The notes beneath the pieces are model-generated. The model worked only from the letters and a program-made list of their open reading frames with translations, was not told the origin of the DNA and searched no databases. Positions 1 through 10,096 of a stretch of DNA of 64,000 nt are shown piece by piece. The number at the start of each line of letters is the position of its first letter. Position 1 is the first letter of the stretch. The translations under genes and the position numbers were made by a program. Source of the DNA: Welwitschia mirabilis (Eukaryota > Gnetophyta > Gnetopsida > Welwitschiales); assembly GCA_051453625.1 (NCBI GenBank), contig JBOZIK010000001.1:82609564-82673563 (forward strand), in the 5' to 3' direction.

Positions 1-621
1 CCTTCTGCATCCACCGAAAATCATCTAAATGATTTGCCAGGAAGTAATGAAATTCCTCATCAGAATGAGAAACCTTGGGATATATTTGATTACCTTTACT
101 TATTCCAAAACTAGCCTAATACTCTTTCTTGAAATCTAAATTAGACCATAACGAGTATGGATAATGATAACATTATCTGAATCAAAAGAAGAATACAAGC
201 AACCAAGGATGAAAAGAATAGTAGAATATCAAAGATGGAAGAATTAAAAGCCTCAATGATCTAAGAGGTTGGAGGAGAAGATTTAGAAGAATCCTTTCTC
301 TGAATCTCATTATCGTATTTTTAATTTTACAAATCTAGCTTTAGTAGAATTCTAAGAAATGATGGGGTAAACTCTTGAAGTTATACCTTGACCAAAAGAT
401 AAGTGTGTTAATGAATATTAGAGGAGAACTCATATGTGGAGGTAGACAGAGGTTGTAAAAGGATCTATATGAAATAAAAGAAAAATAAAAATTAGAAAAA
501 TAAAATATAAACGAAAGGACCATGCATAAGAATAGATAAGAAAAGCTACCAATTTGACTATGGAGTCACATAAACAATAAGAAAAAAATGAGAAAATCAT
601 AGGACTATTTATAATTGTGGA
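1..621. other. unassigned AT-rich sequence
   Basis: No domain, RNA gene or repeat structure was recognised on either strand. The only open frames are short and of biased composition, so they are not called as genes. The stretch lies upstream of a degenerate tandem array and is probably decayed repeat DNA. Confidence 0.4.
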
Positions 622-702
622 CTAGGGGTTAACGTAACCCTAGGATGATAGTTAACTATAGTTAACTAAATCCTAGTTAAGTATAATTAACTCTAGTTAC
701 CC
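622..702. repeat. cluster of GTTAAC/TAGTTA palindromic motifs
   Basis: The segment is built from overlapping short palindromes around GTTAAC and TAGTTA. It includes AGGGGTTAACGTAACCCT near 624 and TAGTTAACTA around 649-660, then further degenerate copies to about 700. It may be a decayed micro-palindrome or the end of a repeat; no function is inferred. Confidence 0.45.
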
Positions 703-732
703 ATAAAAAAATTAAGGTCTAGAACTGTAGTT

Positions 733-1560
733 TGACATCACACTCCACCAAACTTAATGTAGTACTGTTAGAAGGTTGAGATTTCACTTTAAAGGTTGAT
801 GTTGCACTCCATCAAACTTGATGTTACACTCCTAGAAGGCTGATTTTATACTCCATCAAACTCGACGTTGCACTCCCAGAAGGTTAACATTGCACTTCAA
901 AGGTCAACATTGCTCTCCACCAACCTTGACATTATACTTCCAGAAGGCTAATATCATACTTCAAATGCTGATGTTGCAATCTAAGGAACTCAATGTCATA
1001 CTCTCAAAAGGCTAATCTTATAGTTTTAAGGCTGATGTCATACTTCAAAGTCTAATGTCACGCTTAGTCTTACCAAATTCAACATCATACTTCGAAGCCC
1101 CTCAAAGGATGATATCAGACATAAGTACCTGATGTCACATTTAGATGTCTGATGTTACACTTACCTCCATTAGGCTCATATTCTATCATTACTTTATATA
1201 AATCACCTATTCTACTTACCTACTTAAGGAACTTTGACATTGTACTTGGGTTCTTGATGTCGCACTTAAGTTCCTAACATTGCACTTGTTCCTGACAATC
1301 CCAAAATCTATTGTTGCCTCTTGGAAATCACCTGTTTCATTCACCTACATAAGAAGCTTCAACATTACACTTGGGGGGCTCAACATCGCATTTGAATATC
1401 TAACATTGCACTCATGCTTCAAATGTGTTATTACTCCTAGTATCACTTGAGATGACTTAGAATTATTCTAAACCCTTTGATATTACACTTGAATGTCTGA
1501 TGTTGCACTTAGTACACATGGGTGTCCACATCACACTTGGATCTTTGATGCCACTCCTAG
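733..1560 (+). repeat. degenerate tandem array of TGATGTTGCACT-type units
   Basis: A phrase close to TGATGTTGCACTCC, followed by variants of CACCAAACT or AGAAGGCT, recurs every 20 to 40 bases for about 800 bases. Variants include GATGTTACACTCC, GACGTTGCACTCC, AACATTGCACTTC and GATGTCACATTT. CpG versions (GACGTTGCA) alternate with TpG/CpA versions, consistent with deamination of an originally more uniform minisatellite. It could be the internal repeat of a retrotransposon LTR or untranslated region, because a gypsy gag begins about 500 bases downstream. Confidence 0.7.
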
Positions 1561-2059
1561 ATTCCTAGCAACACACAGATATCCTTTAGCAATTGATATC
1601 CATGTTAATAAGGTTATTATAACAAGTACTAAAAACTACTTTTATAACTACTTTCTTAATTACTTGGTGGTTGTAAATTCCTAAGTACTACCAGCAATGC
1701 TATAAAACGGGTAGCATCATCAAAGGAAAGGAGGAATGGGTAGAGAATACTTATAGAATAAGGAAGAGACATATGAGTTTAGGAGGATGATGAACCAACT
1801 AATGCATCATTGAACACAAGGTAAATAGATAAATATAAGAATTAGAAAGCCAAATCAACCATATTTGCTCTAGAATGTACTATTAGCCAATAGGATTAAT
1901 AGCCTTGTCTCTTTCCTAAAAATAGACCTATATAGCATAATCCAAGGGCATCTCAAGAGCCATCATCTACATCAAGAAACTTACATTACCACTATTGATC
2001 TTTAAAACATTCAAATGAGGTTATTAAATATAGAGTCCAACCTTCAAGCTTTTCTAACA
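1561..2059. other. unassigned spacer before gypsy gag
   Basis: AT-rich sequence between the tandem array and the first recognisable gag text. It could be the leader of the downstream gypsy element. I found no convincing primer-binding site (TGGTATCAGAGC type) in it, so no LTR boundary is called. Confidence 0.35.
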
Positions 2060-2640
2060 AATAAAGACAACCATTCCAATATTGAACAATGGGAAGAAGA
2101 GGAAATTACAAATATGATATGCCTAAGAACCTATGAAGGAAAGGCTAGAACAAGTAAGAAAGCCATATCTTGGATCTAGCAATCAGATAATTACATTAGA
2201 CTTCAAAATATACCTCTACAAAGATGGTGCATGTATGCTATTATGTTTCTTATATGGAATACATAGGAATGGTGGTTTAGATATCAATAGAAACACCCAT
2301 AAAGGATACCATATGATATCTTTATTGAAGAATTCAAAATAAAATTCATTCTAGAAGATTTCATCAAAGACCAAATGGTTGCATTTCAATGCCTTCACTT
2401 GAAAAAATGTTCATTGGATGAATATTGGTTTGAATTCTAGCTCCTCATGAAGTACCAAAAGAATTTCATAAAAAAATAGCTAATTAACAATTTTATTGGG
2501 ACCTTATCACCCAAACTATAAAGCATTTTCCACACTTTCAAGATCAAGTCCACAAAAGATGTTTATCATAAGATAAGATATAACCTCTAAGAACAAGAGA
2601 ACTAATGGACAAAACAACCATACTAAGGGAATAGACACAT
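2060..2640 (+). pseudogene. Ty3/gypsy gag remnant
   Basis: Remnant of the capsid-type Gag that packages retrotransposon RNA. The clearest part lies at 2320-2600, where the frame reads FIEEFKIKFILEDFIKDQ and continues through LDEYWFEF, the usual arrangement of a plant retrotransposon gag domain (a Phe/Glu helix, then a Tyr-Glu-Phe helix). Upstream text at 2090-2310 is shifted in frame and has stops. It is followed by a decayed zinc knuckle and protease in the same direction, so it belongs to one gag-pol unit. No start codon is assigned because the N-terminus is not recognisable. Confidence 0.7.
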
Positions 2641-3130
2641 TCCTTCAAATGCACCACCAGCAGGGGAGCCATACAAAATAAATCTCATCTATCATGAGTG
2701 CCACAATAGAGGCCACATTATTAGAAATTATTCATCTAAGGCACAACCATCAAATATTTCTTGGCACAGTTGGCCTCAAACTCTTGAATCCATTCATGCC
2801 ACATAAAATGGTATATGACACCATTCAAATTGATGTGATTATTAATTAGTATTCCATTCTAGAATTATATGGTCAAATTTCATCTTTTACTATTTCATTC
2901 CTAGTTGATAGTGATGCATCACATAACTTTATTTCACTCACATTATTTTACAAATTAAGTATCATTCCATTAAAAAAATAAGAATCCACCATAGGAGTTT
3001 TAGGGGGTAGTGTTCTTAAATAAGATGAAACTTCTACCCTTATTACTTTTACCATTCATAACTTATACTTCAAGAATAAATTTTATATTTACTAAATTGG
3101 GGAGTATTATTCCAAGCAAGGAATTTATTT
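2641..3130 (+). pseudogene. Ty3/gypsy zinc knuckle and aspartic protease remnant
   Basis: Two landmarks are visible. At 2690-2731 a CCHC zinc knuckle has the spacing x2-C-x4-H-x4, but its first and last cysteines are tyrosines (TAT codons), each one G-to-A step from Cys. At 2901-2936 the retropepsin active site reads LVDSDASHNFIS, where families with this motif carry DSG; Gly to Asp is again a single G-to-A change. Zinc binding and protease activity must both be lost. The DSGASHNFIS type of active site is common in plant chromovirus-like gypsy elements, but no chromodomain is visible, so the lineage stays tentative. Confidence 0.85.
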
Positions 3131-3329
3131 CTTAATTAGATATAAAGTTTGGAATAATTTTCGTCAAAAGAACTTGCAACTATCTACTTTGTTCATGGAA
3201 GAAATCTTTAAAGGGAAGGGAAGAAGTAAGAATATATATTTAACCTCATCCAATTAGATCATAAAATCTATCAAAAAGAAACATATATTCATTACCCTAG
3301 TATAGGTAAAAGACCATAAAGAAGATTCC

Positions 3330-4149
3330 TCTATACTAAAAGAACTACAAGAATTGTCTGATGTATTTAAAGACTCAAAAACACTACCACTCAAGAGAAA
3401 ATTACAACATGCAATCAACTTAGTTCCTAGAGGGCAACTAATGCACAAGTATCTTATTACTTCTTAGTAGCAGAACTAAGAAAACTAAAGTTACGAATCG
3501 AGTAGCTATTTTTGGAAGGAAAAATTCATCCTAGTGTGTTACCATCAAAAGCATTAGTACTATTTATTAATAAGAAACATGGTACCTTATAGCTTTACAT
3601 TGGCTACAGATAACTCAATAAGATAACCATCAAGAATAGATGCCCATTATGAAGGATCAATGATCTATTTGATCAACTACAAGGAGATAAGTACTTTTAA
3701 AAATTGATTTAAAATCTAATTATCATCAAATCTACATCAAGGATTAAGTCATCTACAAGAATTCTTTTAGAACAATATATGGATATTATGAGTTTCTAGT
3801 AATGCCTTTTGGTTTAACAAATGTTGTAGCTACTTTTATGAGTTTAATGAATGATATTTTTCAATCTTATTTGGATTAATTTGTGGTTGTATTTTTATAC
3901 AATATTCTAATATATTTCAAAAATTATAATGATCATATTACATACTTGAAAAACATTCTATAGGTTTTGTCTAAGCATAAACTTAAGGAAAAATTAAAAA
4001 AATGTGAGTTCTTTCAAATAAAAATCAGTTATCTAGGCCATATCATCTCTAGTAAAGAAATCACAATATATCCAATCAAAGTACAAACCATAATAAAATG
4101 GGTAAAATTAAAGAATACTACAAGTCTAAAGGTTTTTAGGATTGACTGA
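3330..4149 (+). pseudogene. Ty3/gypsy reverse transcriptase remnant
   Basis: Reverse transcriptase copies element RNA into DNA. The pre-RT segment (LQELSDVFKDSKTLPLKRK) starts near 3345. Finger and palm text follows (LNKITIKNRCPL near 3600-3650, LFDQLQGDKYF near 3668-3700). The primer-grip region [12 protein letters not shown] lies near 3787-3822, and the connection text CEFFQIKISYLGHIISS at about 4000-4050. The catalytic position that should hold two aspartates reads FLYN, with codons TAC AAT at 3898-3903, so it is catalytically dead. At least three frameshifts and several stops occur. The neighbours are protease upstream and RNase H downstream, in normal gypsy order. Confidence 0.9.
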
Positions 4150-4603
4150 CTTCTATTAAAAATTTATTCTAGAATTATGTCAACTTGTAGCACCATTGAT
4201 AGATCTGACCAAAGCAATTAATACATTTAATTTTGATGAAAAATGCAAGGAAACATTTCTTGGGTTAAATTTGCTACTTATAACAATGCCTGTCATCAAG
4301 ATTATAGATATAAATAAATCATTTATAATCATCATTAATGCTTCTACTTAAGGAATAAAAGCCATACTCAGCCAGGATCATTAGGTAATTACTTATGAAT
4401 TACCAAAGTTAAACCATTATGAGAATAAGTAGGTTGTATATGACTTAGAATTTCTATCCATAGTACATGCTTTAAAGGTTTGGAGGCATTATCTTATGAT
4501 AAGAAAATTACTTCTCAAAAGAGATTAAAGAATCTTGAAATACTTTTAAAGATAATTCCTTCTGAACATGTGATAGAGAAGATGAGGCGAGTTACTTGTA
4601 GAA
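4150..4603 (+). pseudogene. Ty3/gypsy RNase H remnant
   Basis: RNase H removes element RNA during reverse transcription. Recognisable text includes QLVAPLIDLTKAINTFNF near 4180-4240, INASTXGIKAILSQDH near 4335-4382, and YDLEFLSIVHALKVWRHYL near 4440-4497. Between 4498 and the N run there are degraded matches to the end of the domain, such as LLLK and GELLVE. Several in-frame stops are present. The region directly continues the reverse transcriptase and is followed, after a 58-base N run, by the integrase linker. Confidence 0.87.
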
Positions 4604-4661
4604 NNNNNNNNNNNNNNNNNNNNNNNNNNNNNNNNNNNNNNNNNNNNNNNNNNNNNNNNNN
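4604..4661. other. assembly gap, 58 N
   Basis: The gap falls between RNase H and the integrase linker of the gypsy element. The flanks are collinear with that protein order, so the gap probably hides only a short part of the same element. Confidence 0.95.
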
Positions 4662-5200
4662 TAGAATGTGGTGCATGTTAGCCACCACTACTATATTTAA
4701 TCTATCTACCTCCTTAAAAAATTATTAACTAACGACTCAAATTTCAAATACATATATCAATAAGTTAAAGAAGGAAAATAAGTAGATACATATATGATTT
4801 TGTAAGATGTATATTTACTAAAAGGAAGATACCTATGCATTTCATAACATCCATGGAGAAGGAAGCTAATGTCTAAACTGCATGAAGTTTCATATATAAG
4901 AGATCCTAGATTTATCAAAAAATACCATCAATTGTGAAAATATTCTGTTTAGCATAGAATGAAAGTAGATTTAAAAGAATACATTTGCAATTTTCCTATA
5001 TGTTAGCAGATGAATATCAATCAAGGAAAATCCACTAGTCTCCTTTCACTATTGGAAATACTGCAATGGAAATGAGAATAAATATCTATGGATTTCATAA
5101 TTGATTTACCCCTCACTAATAGATAGTAAGATATAATTTTTGTTTGTATAGATAGGTTAATCAAGATGTCTTATTTCATTGTAGTTTGAAGCTTTAATAC
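4662..5200 (+). pseudogene. Ty3/gypsy integrase, N-terminal zinc domain and start of core
   Basis: Integrase inserts the DNA copy into the genome. The linker runs from 4662 to about 4860. The zinc domain follows near 4865-5030 (KLHEVSYIRDPRFIKKYHQL, then HRMKVDLKEYICNFPIC), with the second zinc-binding histidine and one cysteine changed. The start of the catalytic core, ISMDFIIDLPLTNR and IIFVCIDRLIKMSYFIV, is at 5069-5185. The text stops abruptly near 5200, where LINE sequence begins. The rest of the core and any chromodomain are absent, so the element was truncated or interrupted there. Confidence 0.85.
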
Positions 5201-5235
5201 AGGCCCTTCAGTGTCTGAGTAGCAATGTCTTATGT

Positions 5236-6240
5236 TATGCAAACCAATTTCTAATGATGAAATTAAAAATACTTTTCTCTTAATTCATAACAATAAAACC
5301 CCTAGGCTTGATGATTTCTCTGCAAAGTTTTTTAAAATAACTTTGAAAATCATAAGCCAAGATTTCTGTAGAGCAGTGAAGAATTTTTTCAGTGACTATA
5401 GAATGCCTTGAAGCATTAACTCTACAAACATTATTCTGATTCAAAAATCACTATCTCCAAATTCAGCCTCCAACTTCCATCTAATAGCTTATTGCAATGT
5501 TTTATATAAAGATATATCAATGATTATTACTCGTAGGCTGAAGGAAGTGTTAGATAACATTATAGAAGATAATCAAGAGTCCTTCATCCATCATAAAAGT
5601 ATTATTCATAATATTTTTCTTGCTTAATAATTGGTACAACATTATGCAAGGAAAAGAATTAGTCCTTTCGATGCTATCAAGATTGTTCTTAAGAAGGCAT
5701 ATGACTCCATTTCATGACAGTTTTTGTTTAATTCATTGGAAAAAAATATGTTTCCCTTTCAAAGTAATTAATTGGATTAAAGCTTATGTCTCCAATGCTT
5801 TCTTTTCAATCCTCATTAATGGGGGTATGGTAGGTTATTTCCAAGGAAAAGAGGCCTGAGACAAGATGACCCACTATTCTCTCACCTCTTTTGCATTATT
5901 ATGGAGTATTTATCCAAATGTCTAAGGAAGTTAACTTATAATCCTAATTTTCACTTCCACCCTAAATGTAACAAGCTACAAATTACTCATTTATGTTATG
6001 CAAATGATCTTTTTGTATTCTACAAAGCTAATGATATCTCCATTTGTTTGATGAAACAAGTGCTAGATCATTTTAAGATGGTTTAAGATCTTGAGGCTAA
6101 TTCTTTAAAAAGCCAAGTGGTTTTTGGTGGTATTACCCTAGGGTAAAAGGACAAATTCCTACATTTGTTGGAGTTTTCAGAAGGGATTAGTTAGATACCT
6201 AGGAATTCCTCTAAATTCTAAAAAATTTCCATCTTAGATT
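5236..6240 (+). pseudogene. LINE ORF2 reverse transcriptase remnant
   Basis: Text follows L1-type plant reverse transcriptase in order: KPISNDEIKNTFLLIHNNKT (5241-5300), the pre-palm region to 5620, KKAYDSISWQFL-like text near 5690-5730, FPFKVINWIKAYVSNAFFS near 5755-5811, RGLRQDDPLFSHL near 5850-5886, and MEYLSKCLRKLTYNPNFHF at 5901-5957. The catalytic box at 5997-6008 reads YAND instead of YADD (GAT to AAT), so it is inactive. Frameshifts occur near 5240, 5625 and 5700, with a stop at 6083. The closing text LEANSLKSQVVFGGI near 6093-6135 is the usual end of the palm and thumb in this clade. Confidence 0.92.
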
Positions 6241-7290
6241 ATCTCCTTCTTATTCTTAGGGTAATGGGGAAAATCAGATCTTGAACTACAAAATTATTTT
6301 CATATAAAGAAAGATATGTTTTGATCAAAGACATACTGCATTCACTCTCCTCCTTCTAGTGCAGGGCTATTATCCTCCCAAAATAAAATTCTGCATGAAG
6401 TGAACTTTCTTTGTAGAATATTTTTGTGTACAAGAAACTCAGAGCAGTCTAAAGAAATCCCTATTGCCTACTTTACATTGGTAAAACTAAAGCTAGGGGA
6501 CTTGGTCTTACAGACTTCATTTTGATTAATAAAGCTTTAGTAATTACTTAGCTATGGGATTTAGTGATCAAGAAAGATATTCTATGGGTTAAAGGATGTC
6601 ATGAATACTATTTTAAGGGAGTAAATATCTGGCATTATTAGGTTAAATATAATACTTCCTAGATCATTAAAAAAATTCTGAAACTCAGACCCCTTCTAAA
6701 TAGATGTGTGCTGTTATCTACTGATTCACTGGTATCGAAGGCATCAAGTATACCTTTGTTCACAACATTAGTATACCATTATTTTTAAGTGGTCAACATC
6801 CTAAGTGTGAATGATTTGATCTAGTCTAGAACCACTTTATGCTCTCAAAATATTCTTTCATTGTATTATTGGCATGTTAGAATAGACTATTTAATAAAGA
6901 TAGAATCCTCAAGTTTGGGATGCAAAAAGATATGTTATGTATCCTCTATGATTCAGCTGATGAAACTAGAGATCACATCCTCTTTGAATTCCCTCCTTGT
7001 TTATTCCTTCTTAAAATAACTCTAAGCCTTATAGGCCTTTTTCCTCTAGTACACTCTTGAAAGAGGTGCTTATATGGATAAAAAGGAAGCTCAGCTCAAG
7101 GAACACTTAGCATAGTATTACCAAGTTTCTTATAACCACGTATATTTATCATATATGGAAAGCAAGGAATGAAAAGATTTTCAAGCAAAACAATATCCAG
7201 ACTATCAGATTATCAAAGAAATTAAGCTTTAGCTCTCAATTAGATTGATGAAAATTAAAAAATTGAAAGATTCATAGAAAAATAGAGTGT
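6241..7290 (+). pseudogene. LINE ORF2 C-terminal zinc-binding region remnant
   Basis: Downstream of the reverse transcriptase, degraded text matches the C-terminal part of plant LINE ORF2: GKTKARGLGLTDFILINKAL near 6478-6540, then the zinc-binding (zf-RVT-like) segment KFGMQKDMLCILYDSADET near 6912-6970 followed by DHILFEF. The expected cysteines are partly replaced (LCILYDS where LCxxC is expected). The tail IYHIWKARNEKIFKQNN near 7147-7197 is a typical closing motif. Stops and small indels are frequent. Confidence 0.8.
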
Positions 7291-8195
7291 GGTATTAAAT
7301 AGTGGGTATTTCTCCTCGTCTAGTGGGTAGAACTATTTAATATATTCTGTGGTTTTTTTGATGTTGGTTATGGTTAGGCTCTTCCAGCTCTGTTCCTATT
7401 TTATTCATTTACTTTATCACTTATAATGTATGTAAATATAGTAGTCCAATTATTTTCATTGCTTTTATGTTTTCCCAGCTAGAAGTATATACAATCTCAT
7501 ATTTGATCAGTTTTTTAGAATCTAAATATGCTAAGATGAAAGTTATTCTTATATTCGATTAGTTTATCAGTGACTAAAAGCTTGGCGAACGTGCATTTAT
7601 GGCTTCTTAGATAGAGCTTGTAGACCATTAATCAGGCTAATTTTTAGGATGTTTTTCAGTGTGATTAGTGGTTATTTTTAATTAGATTCTCTAGTTTTCT
7701 TTGGATTTGAATTAGTGCATGATCTTCAAGTATCTTTCAGTCTAGTGGAAGGTCTATCTAGTCTTTTCATAAATAAGAAGCATATTAGCAAGTTTCATGG
7801 CTAGTATTATGTATTAAGATTTTGTAGATGATTAAATGATTCAGGTGGTTAATTATTCGGTCTGCTTCTTAACATCTAGAATACAGTGTCTCCTGGCACC
7901 TCATGCTCCATAAACATTTCATAGCCATGCAGGTCTACGGTAGCCCCTTTGGCATATTATATTATGCTTACAATTCCGTTTCTAGCATGATTTATAGTAT
8001 GTTATGAATGTATGTAGATTTATGAGTATTTCTTTGAGGTTCTAGATTGGCAAAATTCTTTCCATTGAGCTCTATAAGAGAGTTTTTTATCTTTTGCTTG
8101 ATGTTTCCCTAAAGTTTTTTGTTTGAGTTGTACTCTTAACACTCTAAAAATGAAATGTTACTAGCATTCATTCAAAAAATAACAAAAAAAAAAAA
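7291..8195 (+). other. LINE 3' untranslated region and poly(A)
   Basis: About 900 bases of T-rich non-coding sequence follow the ORF2 remnant and end in an A-rich tail (AAAAATAACAAAAAAAAAAA). The terminal A run at 8184-8195 is the expected 3' signature of a LINE insertion. No other feature was seen here. Confidence 0.7.
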
Positions 8196-8204
8196 GATCC
8201 TTGG

Positions 8205-9075
8205 ACTATTGGATAACATGTTCTACTAACATTATGGAATGTCAAGCTTATGCTTCTCTTTTACTAATGAGAAAAAGTTTCATAAATTAAGTAAGAAGGA
8301 TAAAAAAGTAGTGCTTGTCATCCAAAGTAATGTGGATAAAACAAGATTCTGTAAGATTAGTTATTCTAAGGATGCCTTAAATACATACATGATTGCATGT
8401 AATGGATTAATTGAAGTGTAATTTTTCAACCTACAAATGCTTAGAAGAGATTTTGGATCTCTTATGAGTTTAGATTTAGAGCTTACTATATTAATTAATG
8501 GAGTTTAAGAAATCATAGTGGTCTATAATTTGTAAATAAGGCATTTCACAAAAAAAATAATTATTGCAAGAATCTTGAAAAGGATCTTTAAATAATTTGA
8601 TCCTACCACCTATTTTATTGAAAAGTTTAATGATCTTTTAAAACTAACCAAGGTTGGGAATGTAGGAAGTTTGAAAACCTACAAAAATAGAATCTCAAAT
8701 TATGAAGTAATTAGTTAGTCATTCTGAACTCAAGACAGTCTAATTTCATAATAAATAAAAATAAAGCTACTAAATCATTAAGAAAATCTTTTCATAATAA
8801 AGGATATACCAAAAATAAATCCAAAGAAGGAATATTTTGTCACTACAACAAAATGAACATTCACATGAATTATGATTTCATGACATGAAAGCTACTGCAC
8901 ACTTTAATCATAAAGAATAATAAGGATTTAAAATATTTCTTTACAAACAAATAAAAATAATTCTTCTTAGTGATATTACTAAAGATTCACTACAACTATA
9001 TATGATATCTTAATATTAAATGTAATGATCACATGATGAGAAATAAATCATTGTTTTTCCACATATAGGAAGTTA
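8205..9075 (+). pseudogene. Ty1/copia gag and protease remnant
   Basis: Forward copia fragment. The gag part at 8239-8720 shows text related to the UBN2/copia gag family: KKFHKLSKKDKKVVLVIQSN, then SYSKDALNTY, then a late segment GSLKTYKNRISNYEV near 8665-8705. At 8838-8879 a CCHC knuckle frame reads C-HY-N-KMNI-H-MNYD-F, so the second and fourth ligands are lost. At 9003-9056 the copia protease active-site region reads stop-YLNIKCNDHMMRNKSLF, where the family has W-x-DSG-C/A-x-x-HM; Trp has become TGA and the catalytic Asp is Asn. The element is dead and is cut at about 9080 by reverse LINE sequence. Confidence 0.72.
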
Positions 9076-9084
9076 TTAGTTATT

Positions 9085-9996
9085 AAGAGTACCTTCATTG
9101 ATGATGATATGAAGGAAAGGATCAGTTGAAATTCCTGAGGAAGAAGGGATTTGTATTTTGCAATAGCTATCTTTTCTAAACAACACAAATCAAAAATCTT
9201 AGGGGATACTTCTAGCTTATTTTGGATGGTCTGAAGCTCTAGATAAGCTTATAGAATATGTTTTTCAAGAATTCTTGATTTAAAAACAAACTTCTCTTTA
9301 AGAACTACCTTGAGAAGATGATGTTTTTTGTGTAAAGCTATCAAAGTATTACATGGAAAAGTGGCATTCCATAAAGATTGGATAAGATTAAGGAACTCTT
9401 TGTCATCACACTAAAAGTTACAAAATCTAAAATGTGTCTTAACTTTGGGACCTGTATAAATATTAAGAATGCTTGGGAAGTGATCAAAGAGGCCTAAGAG
9501 AAGGAACTCAGCTAATGAATGAGGAATAAATTTAGTCAATTTGGGTTGATTAGCACTCTATCCATCTTATATTGGATCCTTTATGCATACTCTACTTATC
9601 CAACCAAGTAAACAAATAGCCACATTGTCTTATATCTAAGAGGTGAGTCTACAAAAAAGGTTCTGGAGTTCTTCTATATCTTTAGGAGAGACACAGGGGA
9701 ACCATTAAGTTTTTCTTCAAGGCGCGTAACGTATTTAAAATCCCCTAATAGCATCCAAAGCATGTTTACTACATGATTAAGATTTATAATATCATTCCAT
9801 GGTGAGTATCTTTCTTTATGAGTATTAAGAGCATAGATAAAGGAACAAGAGATACGAATGTCATTAAAAACTAGTTCACAGTGGATAGATTAAAGCGACA
9901 TGAATTTCACAATTAATTGAACCTCTTTAGTATTCTACAAAATCGGAATCCTGTCATTTGAGTTACTAGAGTAGTTACGAGTAAAATTCCATGAAG
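9085..9996 (-). pseudogene. LINE ORF2 endonuclease-domain remnant (reverse strand)
   Basis: Reading the reverse strand from 9996 to 9085 gives an apurinic-type endonuclease fragment of a plant L1-like LINE. It contains NMLWMLLGDFKYVTRLEEKL (LGDFN motif with Asn to Lys) and LFDHFPSILNIYTGPKVK (the SDHSP-type motif degraded to FDHFP). The linker toward the reverse transcriptase follows (SLWNATFPCNTLIALHKK, and LEKIAIAKYKSLLPQEFQ). Stops are frequent. The N-terminal side runs into a 100-base N gap; the reverse transcriptase side is cut at 9085. It is in the opposite orientation to the LINE at 5200-8195 and lies beyond that element's poly(A), so it is a separate insertion. Confidence 0.82.
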
Positions 9997-10096
9997 NNNN
10001 NNNNNNNNNNNNNNNNNNNNNNNNNNNNNNNNNNNNNNNNNNNNNNNNNNNNNNNNNNNNNNNNNNNNNNNNNNNNNNNNNNNNNNNNNNNNNNNN
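9997..10096. other. assembly gap, 100 N
   Basis: A gap of exactly 100 N, the conventional placeholder for unknown size. It cuts the reverse LINE endonuclease on its N-terminal side. Confidence 0.95.

Larger units (their letters stand above)
5200..8195 (+). mobile_element. 5'-truncated L1-like LINE
   Basis: A plant L1-clade non-LTR retrotransposon lacking ORF1 and the endonuclease. It consists of reverse transcriptase, a C-terminal zinc-binding region, a long 3' untranslated region and a 12-base A run at 8184-8195. Truncation at the 5' end is typical of target-primed reverse transcription. It begins inside gypsy integrase text and ends at the edge of copia gag. I could not identify a clear target-site duplication. 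Confidence 0.85.

Noticed and set aside
622-702. Telomere-like repeat (TAACCC words)
   Set aside because: Only isolated TAACCC occurrences exist; the repeated words are GTTAAC palindromes and not telomere units.
5200-9996. Twin-priming inversion linking the forward LINE RT and the reverse endonuclease fragment
   Set aside because: In twin priming the inverted part lies 5' of the sense part. Here it lies beyond the poly(A), separated by copia sequence, so two insertions are simpler.
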